Shown: one piece after another, positions 34,588 to 43,961 of the stretch
Layout: every line of letters begins with the position of its first letter
How positions within the stretch are numbered: position 1 is the first letter of the stretch
From: Streptomyces sp. A1136
GTDB lineage: Bacteria; Actinomycetota; Actinomycetes; Streptomycetales; Streptomycetaceae
Direction of reading: 5' to 3'
Assembly (NCBI RefSeq): GCF_004795055.1
Contig: NZ_SSBJ01000008.1
Location: forward strand, 164,717 to 228,716
Length of the DNA stretch: 64,000 nucleotides
Made by a program: the position numbers and the translations under genes
Notes under the pieces: model-generated
What the model was told of the DNA's origin: nothing
The model's database searches: none
What the model saw: only the letters and a program-made list of their open reading frames with translations

Positions 34588-36129
34588 TCACTCCGTCCGG
34601 TCGCGGAGCACGGTCTCGACCGTGTCGGCCTCCTGCGCGTTCTTGTCCGGGCGGTGCCGCAACACCCGCGCGAAGCGCAGCGCGACACCGGCCGGGTAGC
34701 GCGAGGAGCGCTGCAGGCCGTCGTAGGCGATCTCCACCACCAGCTCCGGCCGCACCCACACCGTGTAACCGTCTTCCCGCACCGCGAGTTCCCGAAGCCG
34801 CTCGGTCTGCCAGCGCAGCATCTCGTCGGTGAGGCCCTTGAAGGTCTTGCCGAGCATGGCGAAGCCGCCGTCGGCGGCCCGCGCCCCGAGGTGCAGGTTG
34901 GACAGCATGCCGGTGCGCCGCCCGTGGCCCCATTCGGCGGCGAGCACGACCAGGTCGAGGGTGTGCACCGGCTTCACCTTGAGCCACTGTTTGCCGCGCC
35001 GGCCGGCGGCGTAGGGCGAGTCGAGCGCCTTGACCATCACGCCCTCGTGGCCCCGGCGCAGCGCTTCGGCCGCGAACGCCTCGGCGTCGGCCGACTGGAC
35101 GGCCGGTTCGTCGACGACCAGCCGGCGCACCCGGGAGGTCTCGGGCACCAGCTCCGCGAGTACCGCGTACCGCTCACGGACGGGCAGGTCGAGCAGGACG
35201 TCGTCACCGGCGGCCAGGACGTCGAAGAAGTAGGCACTGACCGGCAGGGTCTGGCGGGCGGCGGCCACGTCCAGCCGGGAGCCGACCCGGCTCGCGATCT
35301 CCTGGAAGGGGACCGGGCGGCCGTCGGCGCCCTCGCCGATGACCTCGCCGTCGAGGATGAAGCGGTCTCCCGGCAGCTCCCGGGCCAGCGCGGCCACTTC
35401 GGGCAGCCGGCCGGTGATCTCGTCGAGGGAGCGGGTGTAGATCCGTACGTCGTCGCCGTCGCGGTGGACCTGGACGCGGATGCCGTCCAACTTCTCCTCC
35501 ACGGCGCAGGGCCCGAGCGCGGCGACCGCTTCGCCCACCGAGGGGCCGGTGCCCGCGAGCATCGGCTGGACCGGCTGCCCGACGCGCAGGGTGACCGCCC
35601 GCAGCGCCTCGGCGCCCTCCGCCAGGACGGCGGCGCCGACACGGGGCAGCGACCCGTCCAGCATCACGGCCCGGCGCAGGGCGGCGGCGGGTACCCCGGC
35701 GGCGGCGGCCACCCCTTCCAGCGCCACCGCGTCCAGGGCGCCTTGGCGTACCTCTCCGGACAGCAGGCTGCGCAGGAACCGCTGTTCGGGCTCGGTGGCG
35801 GCGCCGAGCAGGCCGTCCAGGAGGCGGCGCCGCTCGGCTTGCGATCCCGTGCCGGAGACGGCGGCGAGGCGGGTCACGGCCCGGTCCACGGCGCCGACGG
35901 TGAGGGTGGGCCGGTCGGCCGGCGGGACCTCGCGGCCGAGGGCGCTCCAGCCGATGCCGGGGCGACCCTGCGGGAGCCGTCCGGCGAGGTACGCGATGAC
36001 CAGCGCGGCCTCCTCGGGCGGGACGGCGGCGAACAACTCCGCGAGCAGGGCGGTCTTGCGGGAGCGGGCGGAGGTCTCGGCGACCTCCCGGGACACGCGA
36101 GCGACCTCGGCCAGCAGCATGCGGACCAT
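34588..36129 (-). CDS. ligB: ATP-dependent DNA ligase
   Basis: A 513-residue ligase of the archaeal/eukaryotic ATP type. The N-terminal helical DNA-binding domain fills residues 1-200. The nucleotidyltransferase core has the adenylated Lys in EEKLDGIRVQVHR near 222 (motif I), then FILDGEV (III), GHEGVMVK (IV) and KQWLKVKP (V). The OB-fold domain ends the protein. Length and order match mycobacterial LigB, a nick-sealing enzyme additional to the NAD ligase. The start may be ATG 36129 or ATG 36120; neither has a strong ribosome site. Confidence 0.92.
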   Translation of the reverse strand: MVRMLLAEVARVSREVAETSARSRKTALLAELFAAVPPEEAALVIAYLAGRLPQGRPGIGWSALGREVPPADRPTLTVGAVDRAVTRLAAVSGTGSQAERRRLLDGLLGAATEPEQRFLRSLLSGEVRQGALDAVALEGVAAAAGVPAAALRRAVMLDGSLPRVGAAVLAEGAEALRAVTLRVGQPVQPMLAGTGPSVGEAVAALGPCAVEEKLDGIRVQVHRDGDDVRIYTRSLDEITGRLPEVAALARELPGDRFILDGEVIGEGADGRPVPFQEIASRVGSRLDVAAARQTLPVSAYFFDVLAAGDDVLLDLPVRERYAVLAELVPETSRVRRLVVDEPAVQSADAEAFAAEALRRGHEGVMVKALDSPYAAGRRGKQWLKVKPVHTLDLVVLAAEWGHGRRTGMLSNLHLGARAADGGFAMLGKTFKGLTDEMLRWQTERLRELAVREDGYTVWVRPELVVEIAYDGLQRSSRYPAGVALRFARVLRHRPDKNAQEADTVETVLRDRTE

Positions 36130-36409
36130 AGTGCCGCCACGCGGCGGCCGGCGCAGGTCGGGACGCGGTACGGCGGCGCGCGGGGCGGCGGGGCCGGGGG
36201 TGGCGGTCGGGCGGAGGCGGAGGACGGGGCGGCGATCGGGCGGAGGCCGGGGTGGCTCACCCCAGGGGGGTGGCTCACCTCGGGGCGCCGCAGGTGCGGC
36301 GCGGTACCGCGACCGCGGTACCCGGGGCGGTCGGTGTACTCCTCCAGGAGGTCTCGGGCTCCGCCTGAGGGCGCTCGGGCGCGCCCGGGCCGACCCGTAG
36401 GGTTCCCGT

Positions 36410-39121
36410 ATGAAGCTCCGACTCCCCCGGCGCCGCCGGGACCGCCTCCTCGCCGGCGCCGCCGCGCTCGCCGTCCTGGCGGGGACCGGCACGGTGACGG
36501 CCATGGCCTCCGCCGACGGGCCGGCGGTGCACCGCCTGGACCGTGTGGTGCGGATGCCCGACGCCGGGATCGACATCTCCTACTTCACCGCCGGCGCGGG
36601 CGGAGGCGACACGGCGAAGCGTCCCGCCGTCCTGCTCGGCCACGGCTTCGGCGGCAGCAAGGACGACGTCCGCCCCCAAGCGGAGCGGCTGGCCCGCGAG
36701 GGGTACGCCGTCCTGACCTGGTCGGCGCGCGGCTTCGGCCGTTCGGGCGGCCGCATCGGCCTCAACGACCCCGACTACGAGGTCAAGGACGTCTCCCGGC
36801 TGATCGACTGGCTCGCCCTGCGGCCGGAGGTGCGGCTCGACGCGGCCGGCGACCCGCGCGTCGGGGTGGCCGGGCCCTCCTACGGCGGCGCGGCGGCGCT
36901 CCTGGCCGCCGCGTACGACCACCGCGTGGACGCCATCGCCCCGCAGATCACCTACTGGAACCTCGCCGATTCCCTCTTCCCGAACGACGTCTTCAAGAAG
37001 CTGTGGGCCGGTGTCTTCTTCACCACCGGCTCCGCGCAGGGCGTGACGCCGAACGCGCCGCCCGCCGGCCCGACCGCCGCTCCGCCCACCGGCTGCGGGC
37101 GGTTCCAGCCGGAGCTGTGCGCGATGTACGAGCGGATCGCGGTGTCCGGGAAGCCCGACGCCGAGGCCCGCGCGCTGCTGGAGCGCCGCAGCCCGTCCGC
37201 CGTGGGCGACCGGATCAAGGTGCCGACACTGATCGTGCAGGGCCAGGACGACTCCCTCTTCCCGCTGGACCAGGCCGACGCCATGGCCCGGGCCATCGCC
37301 GCCAACGGGGCGCCGGTGGCGGTGGACTGGGCCGCCGGGGGCCACGACGGCGGCATGCGCGAGACAGACCGTGTCGAGAACCGGGTGACGGGCTGGTTCG
37401 ACCGGTACCTCAAGGGCGACGAGGGCGCGTCCACCGGTCCCGCGTTCCGGGTCTCGCGCTCGGGTGGCCTCGACTCCACGGACGGGACCGTGCGGCTGCG
37501 GGGCGCGAGCGGCGACCGCTATCCGGGCCTGACCTCCGGGGTGCGCGGGTTCGCGCTCGCCGGGCGGGAGCAGGGCTTCGCCAACCCGGCCGGCGCGAGC
37601 CCGCCGTCGCTGTCCGCACTGCCCGGCATCGGTGGACAGCTCGCCGCCTTCGGAGGCGGCCTGTCGCTGGACTTCCCCGGGCAGAACGCCCGGTTCGAGT
37701 CGGAGCCGCTCGGCGAGGGGATCCGGATCACGGGTACCCCGACCGTCAGGGTGCGGGTGAGGTCGACGGCCGCGGACGGTTCGGCCGTGCTGTTCGGCAA
37801 GGTGTACGACGTCGCGGCCGACGGCCGGCAGGCGGTGCTGCCGAGTCAGCTGGTGGCTCCGGTGCGGGTGACCGACGCGGGGCAGGGGCGGAGCGTGGAG
37901 CTGCGCCTTCCCGCCGTCGACCACGCCGTCGAGGCGGGGCACCGGCTGCGGCTCGTGCTCGCCGCCACCGATCTGGGCTACGCGTCCCCCGCCGAGCCGG
38001 CCACCTACACCGTGGCGCTGGAGGGGCCGCTGGCGGTGCCCGTCGCCGACGGGGTGCGGACCTCCTCGGGCGGGTTGCCCGCCTGGACCTGGGGGTTGCC
38101 GCTCGCGGCGGTGGCGCTGGCCGCGGGGCTGTCGCTGATCCGGAGGACCGGCGGGGGCCGCGGCGGGACCCGGCCGGGCGCACCGCGGCCGGACCCCGCA
38201 CTGGCCGGGGTACCACTGGAGATCACCGGGCTGACGAAGCGCTACGCGAAGGCTCGCGACCGGTACGCGGTGCGGGACCTGTCGTTCCGCGTGGAGCGGG
38301 GGCAGGTGCTCGGTCTGCTCGGACCCAACGGCGCCGGGAAGACCACCACCTTGCGGATGCTCATGGGGCTGATCAGCCCGGATGCCGGGGAGATCCGGGT
38401 GTTCGGGCACCCGGTGCGGGCCGGGTCCCCGGTGCTGTCCCGGGTGGGGGCCTTCGTCGAGGGCGCGGGTTTCCTGCCGCACCTGACGGGACGGGTCAAT
38501 CTGGAGCTGTACTGGCGGGCCACCGGCCGGCCGGTCGAGGACGCGCGGATGGCGGAGGCGCTGGAGATCGCCGGACTCGGGGACGCCCTGGAGCGCGCGG
38601 TGCGTACCTACTCGCAGGGCATGCGGCAGCGACTCGCGATCGCCCAGGCCATGCTGGGGATGCCGGACCTGCTGATCCTGGACGAGCCGACGAACGGTCT
38701 GGACCCGCCGCAGATCCGGGAGATGCGGGACGTGATGATCCGGTACGCGGCCGGCGGACGGACCGTCATCGTCTCCAGCCACCTGCTGTCGGAGGTCGAG
38801 CAGTCGTGCACGCACCTGGTCGTCATGGACCGCGGGCGGCTCGTGCGGGCGGGCGAGGTCTCGGAGATCACGGGCGGTGGGGACACCCTGCTGGTGAGCC
38901 TGGCCGGGCCGGTGGACGAGGCCGTGGTCGAGAAGGTGGCCGCGCTGGAGGGAGTGGGTTCCGTCGTGGCCGCCGACGCGGGGCTGCTCGTACGGCTCGA
39001 CGGTGCGGACGCCGCCGGGCTGATCGCCGAACTGGTCCGGCTGGAGGTGCCGGTGTGCGCCGTGGGGCCGCATCGGCGGCTGGAGGAAGCGTTCTTGACC
39101 CTGATCGGAGGTGCGGCGTGA
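36410..39121 (+). CDS. Secreted alpha/beta hydrolase fused to an ABC-transporter ATPase
   Basis: A 903-residue fusion. A signal or anchor helix (residues 10-33) is followed by a CocE/X-Pro-peptidase-like hydrolase: LLGHGFGGSKDD near 75, nucleophile Ser in GPSYGGAAAL near 160, Asp in QGQDDSLFP near 283, His in GGHDGGM, then a jelly-roll region to about 545. A helix (WTWGLPLAAVALAAGLSLI, about 563-581) crosses back. Residues 600-903 are a cytoplasmic ATPase: Walker A GPNGAGKTT, signature YSQGMRQRL, Walker B LLILDEPTNGLD. One polypeptide thus places a hydrolase outside and an ATPase inside. Its stop overlaps the permease start. Confidence 0.9.
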   Translation: MKLRLPRRRRDRLLAGAAALAVLAGTGTVTAMASADGPAVHRLDRVVRMPDAGIDISYFTAGAGGGDTAKRPAVLLGHGFGGSKDDVRPQAERLAREGYAVLTWSARGFGRSGGRIGLNDPDYEVKDVSRLIDWLALRPEVRLDAAGDPRVGVAGPSYGGAAALLAAAYDHRVDAIAPQITYWNLADSLFPNDVFKKLWAGVFFTTGSAQGVTPNAPPAGPTAAPPTGCGRFQPELCAMYERIAVSGKPDAEARALLERRSPSAVGDRIKVPTLIVQGQDDSLFPLDQADAMARAIAANGAPVAVDWAAGGHDGGMRETDRVENRVTGWFDRYLKGDEGASTGPAFRVSRSGGLDSTDGTVRLRGASGDRYPGLTSGVRGFALAGREQGFANPAGASPPSLSALPGIGGQLAAFGGGLSLDFPGQNARFESEPLGEGIRITGTPTVRVRVRSTAADGSAVLFGKVYDVAADGRQAVLPSQLVAPVRVTDAGQGRSVELRLPAVDHAVEAGHRLRLVLAATDLGYASPAEPATYTVALEGPLAVPVADGVRTSSGGLPAWTWGLPLAAVALAAGLSLIRRTGGGRGGTRPGAPRPDPALAGVPLEITGLTKRYAKARDRYAVRDLSFRVERGQVLGLLGPNGAGKTTTLRMLMGLISPDAGEIRVFGHPVRAGSPVLSRVGAFVEGAGFLPHLTGRVNLELYWRATGRPVEDARMAEALEIAGLGDALERAVRTYSQGMRQRLAIAQAMLGMPDLLILDEPTNGLDPPQIREMRDVMIRYAAGGRTVIVSSHLLSEVEQSCTHLVVMDRGRLVRAGEVSEITGGGDTLLVSLAGPVDEAVVEKVAALEGVGSVVAADAGLLVRLDGADAAGLIAELVRLEVPVCAVGPHRRLEEAFLTLIGGAA

Positions 39122-39984
39122 CGACTGCCGTGGACACGGCCCCGGGCTATCGGCCCGGGCGGACGCTCCCGCTGCGCGTGGAGGCGCTGCGGCAGTGGCG
39201 CAGGCGGCGGACGCTGGTGATGGGCGGGGTGCTGGCCGCGCTGCCCTTCGTCATGATCATCGCCTTCGCGGTGGGAGGGGGCAGGGACGGCGGCCGGGGC
39301 GGCGCCGACGGGCGGGTCACGCTGATCGACACCGCCACCTCCTCGGGCGCGAATTTCACCGCGACCTGTCTGTTCGTGTCGGCGGGGTTCCTGTTGGTGG
39401 TGCCGGTGGCCCTGTTCTGCGGGGACACGGTGGCGTCCGAGGCGAGTTGGTCCTCGCTGCGCTACCTGCTGGCCTCGCCGGTACCGAGGGCGCGGCTGCT
39501 GTGGAGCAAGCTCGTGGTCGCGCTGGGGTTCAGCCTGGCGGCGATGGTGTTGCTGCCGGTTGTGGCGCTGGTGGCGGGCACGGCCGCGTACGGGTGGGGG
39601 CCGCTGAAGCTCCCCACGGGCGGGGCGCTGGCCGCCGGGGAGGCGGTGCCGAGGCTGGCGCTGGTCGTCGCGTTCGTCTTCGTGTCGCAGTTGGTGACGG
39701 CGGGGTTGGCGTTCTGGCTGTCGACGCGGACCGATGCGCCGCTCGGCGCGGTGGGCGGCGCGGTGGGGCTGACGATCGTCGGCAACGTGCTGGACGCGGT
39801 GACGGCGCTCGGGTCGTGGCGCGAGTTCCTGCCCGCGCACTGGCAGTTCGCGTGGGCGGACGCGCTCCAGCCGCAGCTGGAGTGGGGCGGGATGGTCAAG
39901 GGGGCGGCGGTCTCGGTGTCGTACGCGGTGGTGCTGTTCGCCCTCGCCTTCCGCGGTTTCGCCCGCAAGGACATCGTGTCCTGA
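39118..39984 (+). CDS. ABC-2-type transporter permease
   Basis: A 288-residue permease with about six transmembrane helices (LVMGGVLAALPFVMIIAFAV, FVSAGFLLVVPVALFCGDTV, LVVALGFSLAAMVLLPVVALVAG and others). The segment CGDTVASEASWSSLRYLLASPVPRARLLWSKL is the cytoplasmic coupling region typical of ABC-2 permeases. The GTG at 39118 overlaps the stop of the hydrolase-ATPase gene (GTGA), so the two are coupled and form one transporter. A hairpin ends the operon. Confidence 0.9.
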   Translation: MTTAVDTAPGYRPGRTLPLRVEALRQWRRRRTLVMGGVLAALPFVMIIAFAVGGGRDGGRGGADGRVTLIDTATSSGANFTATCLFVSAGFLLVVPVALFCGDTVASEASWSSLRYLLASPVPRARLLWSKLVVALGFSLAAMVLLPVVALVAGTAAYGWGPLKLPTGGALAAGEAVPRLALVVAFVFVSQLVTAGLAFWLSTRTDAPLGAVGGAVGLTIVGNVLDAVTALGSWREFLPAHWQFAWADALQPQLEWGGMVKGAAVSVSYAVVLFALAFRGFARKDIVS

Positions 39985-40014
39985 GGGCGCCCGAGGGCGG
40001 CGGGCGCACGCTGG

Positions 40015-40045
40015 AGCCGTCGAGGCCCGAGGGGCTTCGACGGCT
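40015..40045. terminator. Hairpin terminator after the ABC-2 operon
   Basis: A 14-base stem with one G-U pair and a 3-base loop begins 30 bases after the permease stop and faces the convergent aldo/keto reductase gene. Confidence 0.6.
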
Positions 40046-40108
40046 TCCGCGCGCGCGAACCGGCCGGGCGGGGGTGCCGGGCGGAGGTGCCGGGCGGGGC
40101 GACGCGGC

Positions 40109-41044
40109 TCAGGCGACGGCGTCGATCTCGGCGAGCAGTTCCGTTTCCAGCGGGCGGTCGGCGACCGCCGCGTTGGCGCGGACCTGCTCGGGGGAGGTGG
40201 CACCGGCGATCACGGAGGCACAGCCGGGCTGGGCGGACAGCCAGCCGATGGCGAGTTCCAGGACGGTGCGGTCGTACTTCCCGGCGATCGCGGCGAGCGC
40301 CTCGACGGTGTCGAGCCGCTCCTCGGTGAGGTACGCGTCGCGCCCTTCGAGGCGGGAGCCGGACGGGACGGGCGCCCCCCGGCGGATCTTGCCGGTGAGC
40401 AGGCCGTTGGCGAGGGGGAAGTAGGGCAGGACGCCGACGCCGTAGTGCAGCGCGGCCGGGACGAGCTCCGCCTCGGCCGCGCGCTGGAGCAGTGACCATT
40501 CGTTCTGTGCCGATACGAAGGGGGTCGTACCGGTCTCGCGGGCGACGTGGGCCGCTTCGGCGAGCTGCCAGCCGCTGAGGTTGGAGTGGCCGATGTAGCG
40601 GACCTTGCCCTCGGTGACGAGTTCACCGAGGGCGCCGAGGGTCTCGGCGATGGGGACGGTCGGGTCGGGGCTGTGCAGCTGGTAGAGGTCGATGTGGTCG
40701 GTCTCCAGGCGGCGCAGGGACTCCTCGACGGCGCGCCGGATGTAGGCGCGGCCGCCCCGCGACCCGGCGGCGGGCCCGTACCCCATGTCGACGCCGTGGA
40801 AGCCGAACTTCGTCGCGAGGACGACCTGGTCGCGGCGGCCCTTGAGGGCCTGGCCGAGGTGGCGTTCGGAGCCGCCGGCCCCGCCGTAGATGTCGGCGGT
40901 GTCGAGCAGGGTGACCCCCGCGTCGAGTGCGGCGTCCACGACGTCTCGGGTGGCCCGCGCGTCCAGACGCCCCCCGAAGTTGTTGCAGCCGAGGCCCACG
41001 GCGGAGACCAGGAGCCCTGAGTCGCCCAGGGGGAGATAACGCAT
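40109..41044 (-). CDS. Aldo/keto reductase
   Basis: A 311-residue NADPH-dependent TIM-barrel reductase. LGLGCNNFGGR opens the barrel; the catalytic Asp-Tyr pair is in LLDTADIYGG near 50, the Lys in VLATKFGFHG near 78 and the His in LYQLHSPDP near 120. The C-terminal VIAGATSPEQV binds the cofactor 2'-phosphate. GGAGGAAG stands before the ATG; a more distal start at 41086 is less likely. The substrate is unknown; the nearby carbohydrate genes are convergent or distant. Confidence 0.9.
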   Translation of the reverse strand: MRYLPLGDSGLLVSAVGLGCNNFGGRLDARATRDVVDAALDAGVTLLDTADIYGGAGGSERHLGQALKGRRDQVVLATKFGFHGVDMGYGPAAGSRGGRAYIRRAVEESLRRLETDHIDLYQLHSPDPTVPIAETLGALGELVTEGKVRYIGHSNLSGWQLAEAAHVARETGTTPFVSAQNEWSLLQRAAEAELVPAALHYGVGVLPYFPLANGLLTGKIRRGAPVPSGSRLEGRDAYLTEERLDTVEALAAIAGKYDRTVLELAIGWLSAQPGCASVIAGATSPEQVRANAAVADRPLETELLAEIDAVA

Positions 41045-41178
41045 AGGGGTTCTTCCTCCACACTCGTCCGACACGTGCTGGATCAAGCCGGCAGTGTACG
41101 CAACGGCCTGGGTCGCCGGGCGGCGGAAACCATGGGCGCGGCGGGGCGGCGGTGGGGGCGGTGCTGCATGCTGGTGCC

Positions 41179-41694
41179 GTGTCGAACCTGTTCCACGGCC
41201 GTGCCGGTCGCCGCCTGGACCTGAACAACAGCGCGACGGCCGTCTTCGTCGACGTGCTCTTCCTGGCCGTGTCCACGCTCGCCCGGGAACCGTGGCACTT
41301 CCGCTTCGCTTCCCTGCTCACGCTCCAGGACCAGTCCGTGATGGGGCGGGGCGTGGTGGGCTTCGACCTCGACGACCTCGATTGGGGTGCCACGCCGGCC
41401 GAACGGGCCGCCGCGAAGGAGTTCGTGCTCGATGTCGTCGATCTCGCGTTGGACCGCCACCGGTGGGACGAACTCTCCTACGAACCCGCCCGCGCGGAAG
41501 GGTATCTGCGCGAGTTCCGCGCAATGGTCCGGGAGTTCGACCCGCAGGAGGCGGACCCGGCCGCAGCCGTCCCCGGTCCGGGAAACAGGATGCCGGCCGT
41601 GCACGAGGCCGCGTGTGCCTCGTGCGTACGCCACCGGGTGCTGGACGGGCTGCCGTGGTGGGGCGGGTGCGTCTTCTGCACGGCGGGGGGCTGA
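41179..41694 (+). CDS. Hypothetical protein with C-terminal zinc-ribbon-like cysteines
   Basis: 171 residues of a family I cannot name. A hydrophobic helix (ATAVFVDVLFLAVSTLA) lies near residue 25, followed by acidic stretches (GFDLDDLDWG, FVLDVVDLALDRHRWDEL). The C-terminus has CASC and, 16 residues later, CVFC, spaced like a zinc ribbon. GTG 41179 is preceded by a leaderless-type sequence (CATGCTGGTGCC); GTG 41152 is an alternative. It is divergent from the aldo/keto reductase. Confidence 0.6.
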   Translation: MSNLFHGRAGRRLDLNNSATAVFVDVLFLAVSTLAREPWHFRFASLLTLQDQSVMGRGVVGFDLDDLDWGATPAERAAAKEFVLDVVDLALDRHRWDELSYEPARAEGYLREFRAMVREFDPQEADPAAAVPGPGNRMPAVHEAACASCVRHRVLDGLPWWGGCVFCTAGG

Positions 41695-41709
41695 ACGCCG
41701 CGGCCCGCC

Positions 41710-41744
41710 GTGGGGCGCCGGCCCCTCGGGTCCGCACGCCCCAC
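41710..41744. terminator. Hairpin between convergent genes
   Basis: GTGGGGCG (41710-41717) pairs with CGCCCCAC (41737-41744) around a 19-base loop that can itself fold. It lies between the rightward hypothetical gene and galK and touches the galK stop codon. Confidence 0.4.
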
Positions 41745-42901
41745 TAGACGACGCGGCCCGCGCCCGCCGACGGGGTGACCGGGGTGATGCGGGGCGGGAC
41801 GTGGCCGGCCCGGGCGAACGCGTCCGTCACGGCCCGCGCCACCGCCGGTTCGGCTTCCGCGTCGATCAGGGCCAGGGCGGAGCCGCCGAAGCCGCCCCCC
41901 GTCATGCGGGCTCCGTACGCGCCCGCCGCGTTCGCGGTGGTCACGGCCAGGTCCAGCTCCGGGCAGGACACCGCGTAGTCGTCGCGCAGGGAGGCGTGGC
42001 CCTCCGTCAGCAGGGCGCCCGTCTCGCGCAGTCGGCCGGCGCCGAGGAGTTCGCCGACCCGCAGGACGCGTTCGTTCTCGGTGACGACGTGCCGGACCCG
42101 CCGTCGTGCGACCGGATCGTCGAGCCGGCCCAGCGCCCCGTCCAGTTCCTCGAAGGGGAGGTCGCGCAGCGCCGGCAGGCCCAGGCGGGCGGCCGCCCGG
42201 TGGCAGGAGGCGCGGCGCTCCGCGTAGGCACCGTCGGCGAGGTCGTGCTTGACGCGGGTGTCGATGACGAGGAGGCGCAGGCCCGCCGCCGCGCAGTCGA
42301 AGGGGACGTGGTCGTGTCGGGGGCCGCGTGTGTCCAGGCGCAGGACGTGGCCCTCGGTGGCGCAGGCGGAGGCCGTCTGGTCCATGATCCCGCAGGGCAC
42401 GCCCACGTACGCGTTCTCGGCGCGGCGGGCGAGGGCCGCCAGTTCGGGGCGGGTGGGCGTGAGCCCGTACAGCTCGGTGAGGGCCAGGCCGGTCGCCACC
42501 TCAAGGGCGGCGGAGGAGGACAGTCCGGCTCCGGTCGGCACGTCGGACCGTATGTGGAGGTCCGCCCCGCCGACCGGGAGCCCCGCCTCGCGCAGCGCCC
42601 AGGCCACCCCGGCGGGGTACGCGGCCCAGCCGTCGGCTCCCCGCGGCCGGTGCGCCGGGTCGAGGGTGGCGAGGTCGAGGGTGATCACGCCGGAGTCGGA
42701 CGCGGCGGAGTGCAGCCTCAGCAAGGTGTCGGAGCGCGGGGCGGCGGCGACCTCGGTTCGGTGCGGCAGGGCGAAGGGCAGGGCGAAGCCGTCGTTGTAG
42801 TCGGTGTGTTCGCCGATCAGGTTGACCCTGCCGGGAGCCGCCCAGACCCCGTGGGAGGGCTGCCCGTACAGGTCGCGGAACGCGCGCGCGGTGTCGTTCA
42901 C
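41744..42901 (-). CDS. galK: Galactokinase
   Basis: A 385-residue GHMP kinase that makes galactose 1-phosphate from galactose and ATP. The galactokinase signature GRVNLIGEHTDYNDGFALPFAL is near residue 24, the GHMP motif GAGLSSSAALEVA near 125, Asp of CGIMDQTAS near 172 and the C-terminal GGGFGG near 340. The GTG start overlaps the galT stop by four bases. Last gene of the galactoside operon. Confidence 0.95.
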   Translation of the reverse strand: MNDTARAFRDLYGQPSHGVWAAPGRVNLIGEHTDYNDGFALPFALPHRTEVAAAPRSDTLLRLHSAASDSGVITLDLATLDPAHRPRGADGWAAYPAGVAWALREAGLPVGGADLHIRSDVPTGAGLSSSAALEVATGLALTELYGLTPTRPELAALARRAENAYVGVPCGIMDQTASACATEGHVLRLDTRGPRHDHVPFDCAAAGLRLLVIDTRVKHDLADGAYAERRASCHRAAARLGLPALRDLPFEELDGALGRLDDPVARRRVRHVVTENERVLRVGELLGAGRLRETGALLTEGHASLRDDYAVSCPELDLAVTTANAAGAYGARMTGGGFGGSALALIDAEAEPAVARAVTDAFARAGHVPPRITPVTPSAGAGRVV

Positions 42902-43947
42902 CGGCTCGCCACCTCGCGCAGGCGTGCGGCGGCGTCCTCGGGCCGGACGTCGTTCATGAACGCCTCCATGCCCGATTCGGTTCCGGCGAGGTACTTGAGC
43001 TTGTCCGCCGCGCGACGGACGGTGAACAGTTCGAGGTGCAGCGCGAAATCGTCGCGGTCGCGCCCGGCGTCCGTGGGCGCCTGGTGCCAGGCCGAGATGT
43101 ACGGGGTCGGTTCGGGCCGGTCGAAGAGCCGGTCGAAGCGGCGCAGCAGCTCCAGGTAGACGCGGGGGAACTCGGCGCGCGCGTCGTCGCCCAGGGCGGG
43201 CAGGTCGGGGACGCGCAGGCGCGGGTAGAGGTGGACTTCGTAGGGCCAGCGCGCCGCGTAGGGGACGAAGGCGGTCCAGTGCCCGCCTTCGAGGACCACC
43301 CGGCTGCCGTCGGCCAGCTCCCGCGCCACCACTTCCTCGAAGAGGTTGCCTCCGGTGCGCTCGCGGTGGGCGGCGACACCGGCGAGCGTGCGGGTGGTGC
43401 GCGGGGTGACGTAGGGGAAGGCGTAGATCTGGCCGTGCGGGTGGGCCAGGGTCACGCCGGTCTCGGTGCCCCGGTTCTCGAAGCAGTAGACCTGCCGGAT
43501 GCCTTCGCGGGCGGCGAGTTCGGCGGTGCGGTCCGTCCAGGCGGCCAGGACCAGCGCGGCGCGCTCCTCGTCGAGTCCGGCGAAGGAGGTCCCGTGGTCG
43601 GGGGTGAAGCAGATGACCTCGCAGCGTCCGGTGTCTCCGGCGAGGGAGGGGTAGCGGTTCTCGAAGACGGCGACCTCGTAGTCCGGCGCCGGGATCTCGC
43701 TGGTCCGGCCGGGGGTGCTGGGGCACAGCGGGCAGGCGTCGGCGGGGGGCAGGTGGGTGCGGCCCTGGCGGTGGGACGCGATGACGACGGCGTCGCCGAG
43801 CAGGGGGTCGCGGCGCACTTCGGAGGTGGTGACGGTCGCCGAGGAGTCGAGTGCGCGGGTGTCGGGGAAGGCGCGCGCGGCTCCGTCGTCGGTGTCGTAG
43901 TAGAGGATCTCGCGGCCGTCGGCGAGCCGGGCGGCGGTGCGCTTCAC
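42898..43947 (-). CDS. galT: Galactose-1-phosphate uridylyltransferase
   Basis: A 349-residue HIT-superfamily enzyme exchanging UMP between UDP-glucose and galactose 1-phosphate. Zinc ligands start at CPLCPS near residue 60; the active-site HPHGQ is near 153; ISAWHQAP and HLELF follow as in Leloir enzymes. I chose GTG 43947 because AGAAGG lies 7 bases upstream and relatives begin at KRTAARLADGRE; a GTG at 43965 overlaps the upstream stop and is possible. The middle gene of the operon GH35-galT-galK. No galE is present nearby. Confidence 0.94.
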   Translation of the reverse strand: MKRTAARLADGREILYYDTDDGAARAFPDTRALDSSATVTTSEVRRDPLLGDAVVIASHRQGRTHLPPADACPLCPSTPGRTSEIPAPDYEVAVFENRYPSLAGDTGRCEVICFTPDHGTSFAGLDEERAALVLAAWTDRTAELAAREGIRQVYCFENRGTETGVTLAHPHGQIYAFPYVTPRTTRTLAGVAAHRERTGGNLFEEVVARELADGSRVVLEGGHWTAFVPYAARWPYEVHLYPRLRVPDLPALGDDARAEFPRVYLELLRRFDRLFDRPEPTPYISAWHQAPTDAGRDRDDFALHLELFTVRRAADKLKYLAGTESGMEAFMNDVRPEDAAARLREVASR

Positions 43948-43961
43948 GTACGGGCCTTCTC

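Noticed and set aside
29892..34688. A single leftward open frame of nearly 1600 codons across several genes
   Set aside because: It runs antisense to the MFS exporter and through the promoter of other genes; its composition is Arg/Pro/His/Gly-rich. Only its last 268 codons, the beta-lactamase-like protein, look real.
34546..39984. A rightward open frame of over 1800 codons
   Set aside because: It is antisense to the DNA ligase and out of frame with the hydrolase-ATPase gene. Only its final 288 codons, the ABC permease, show family motifs.
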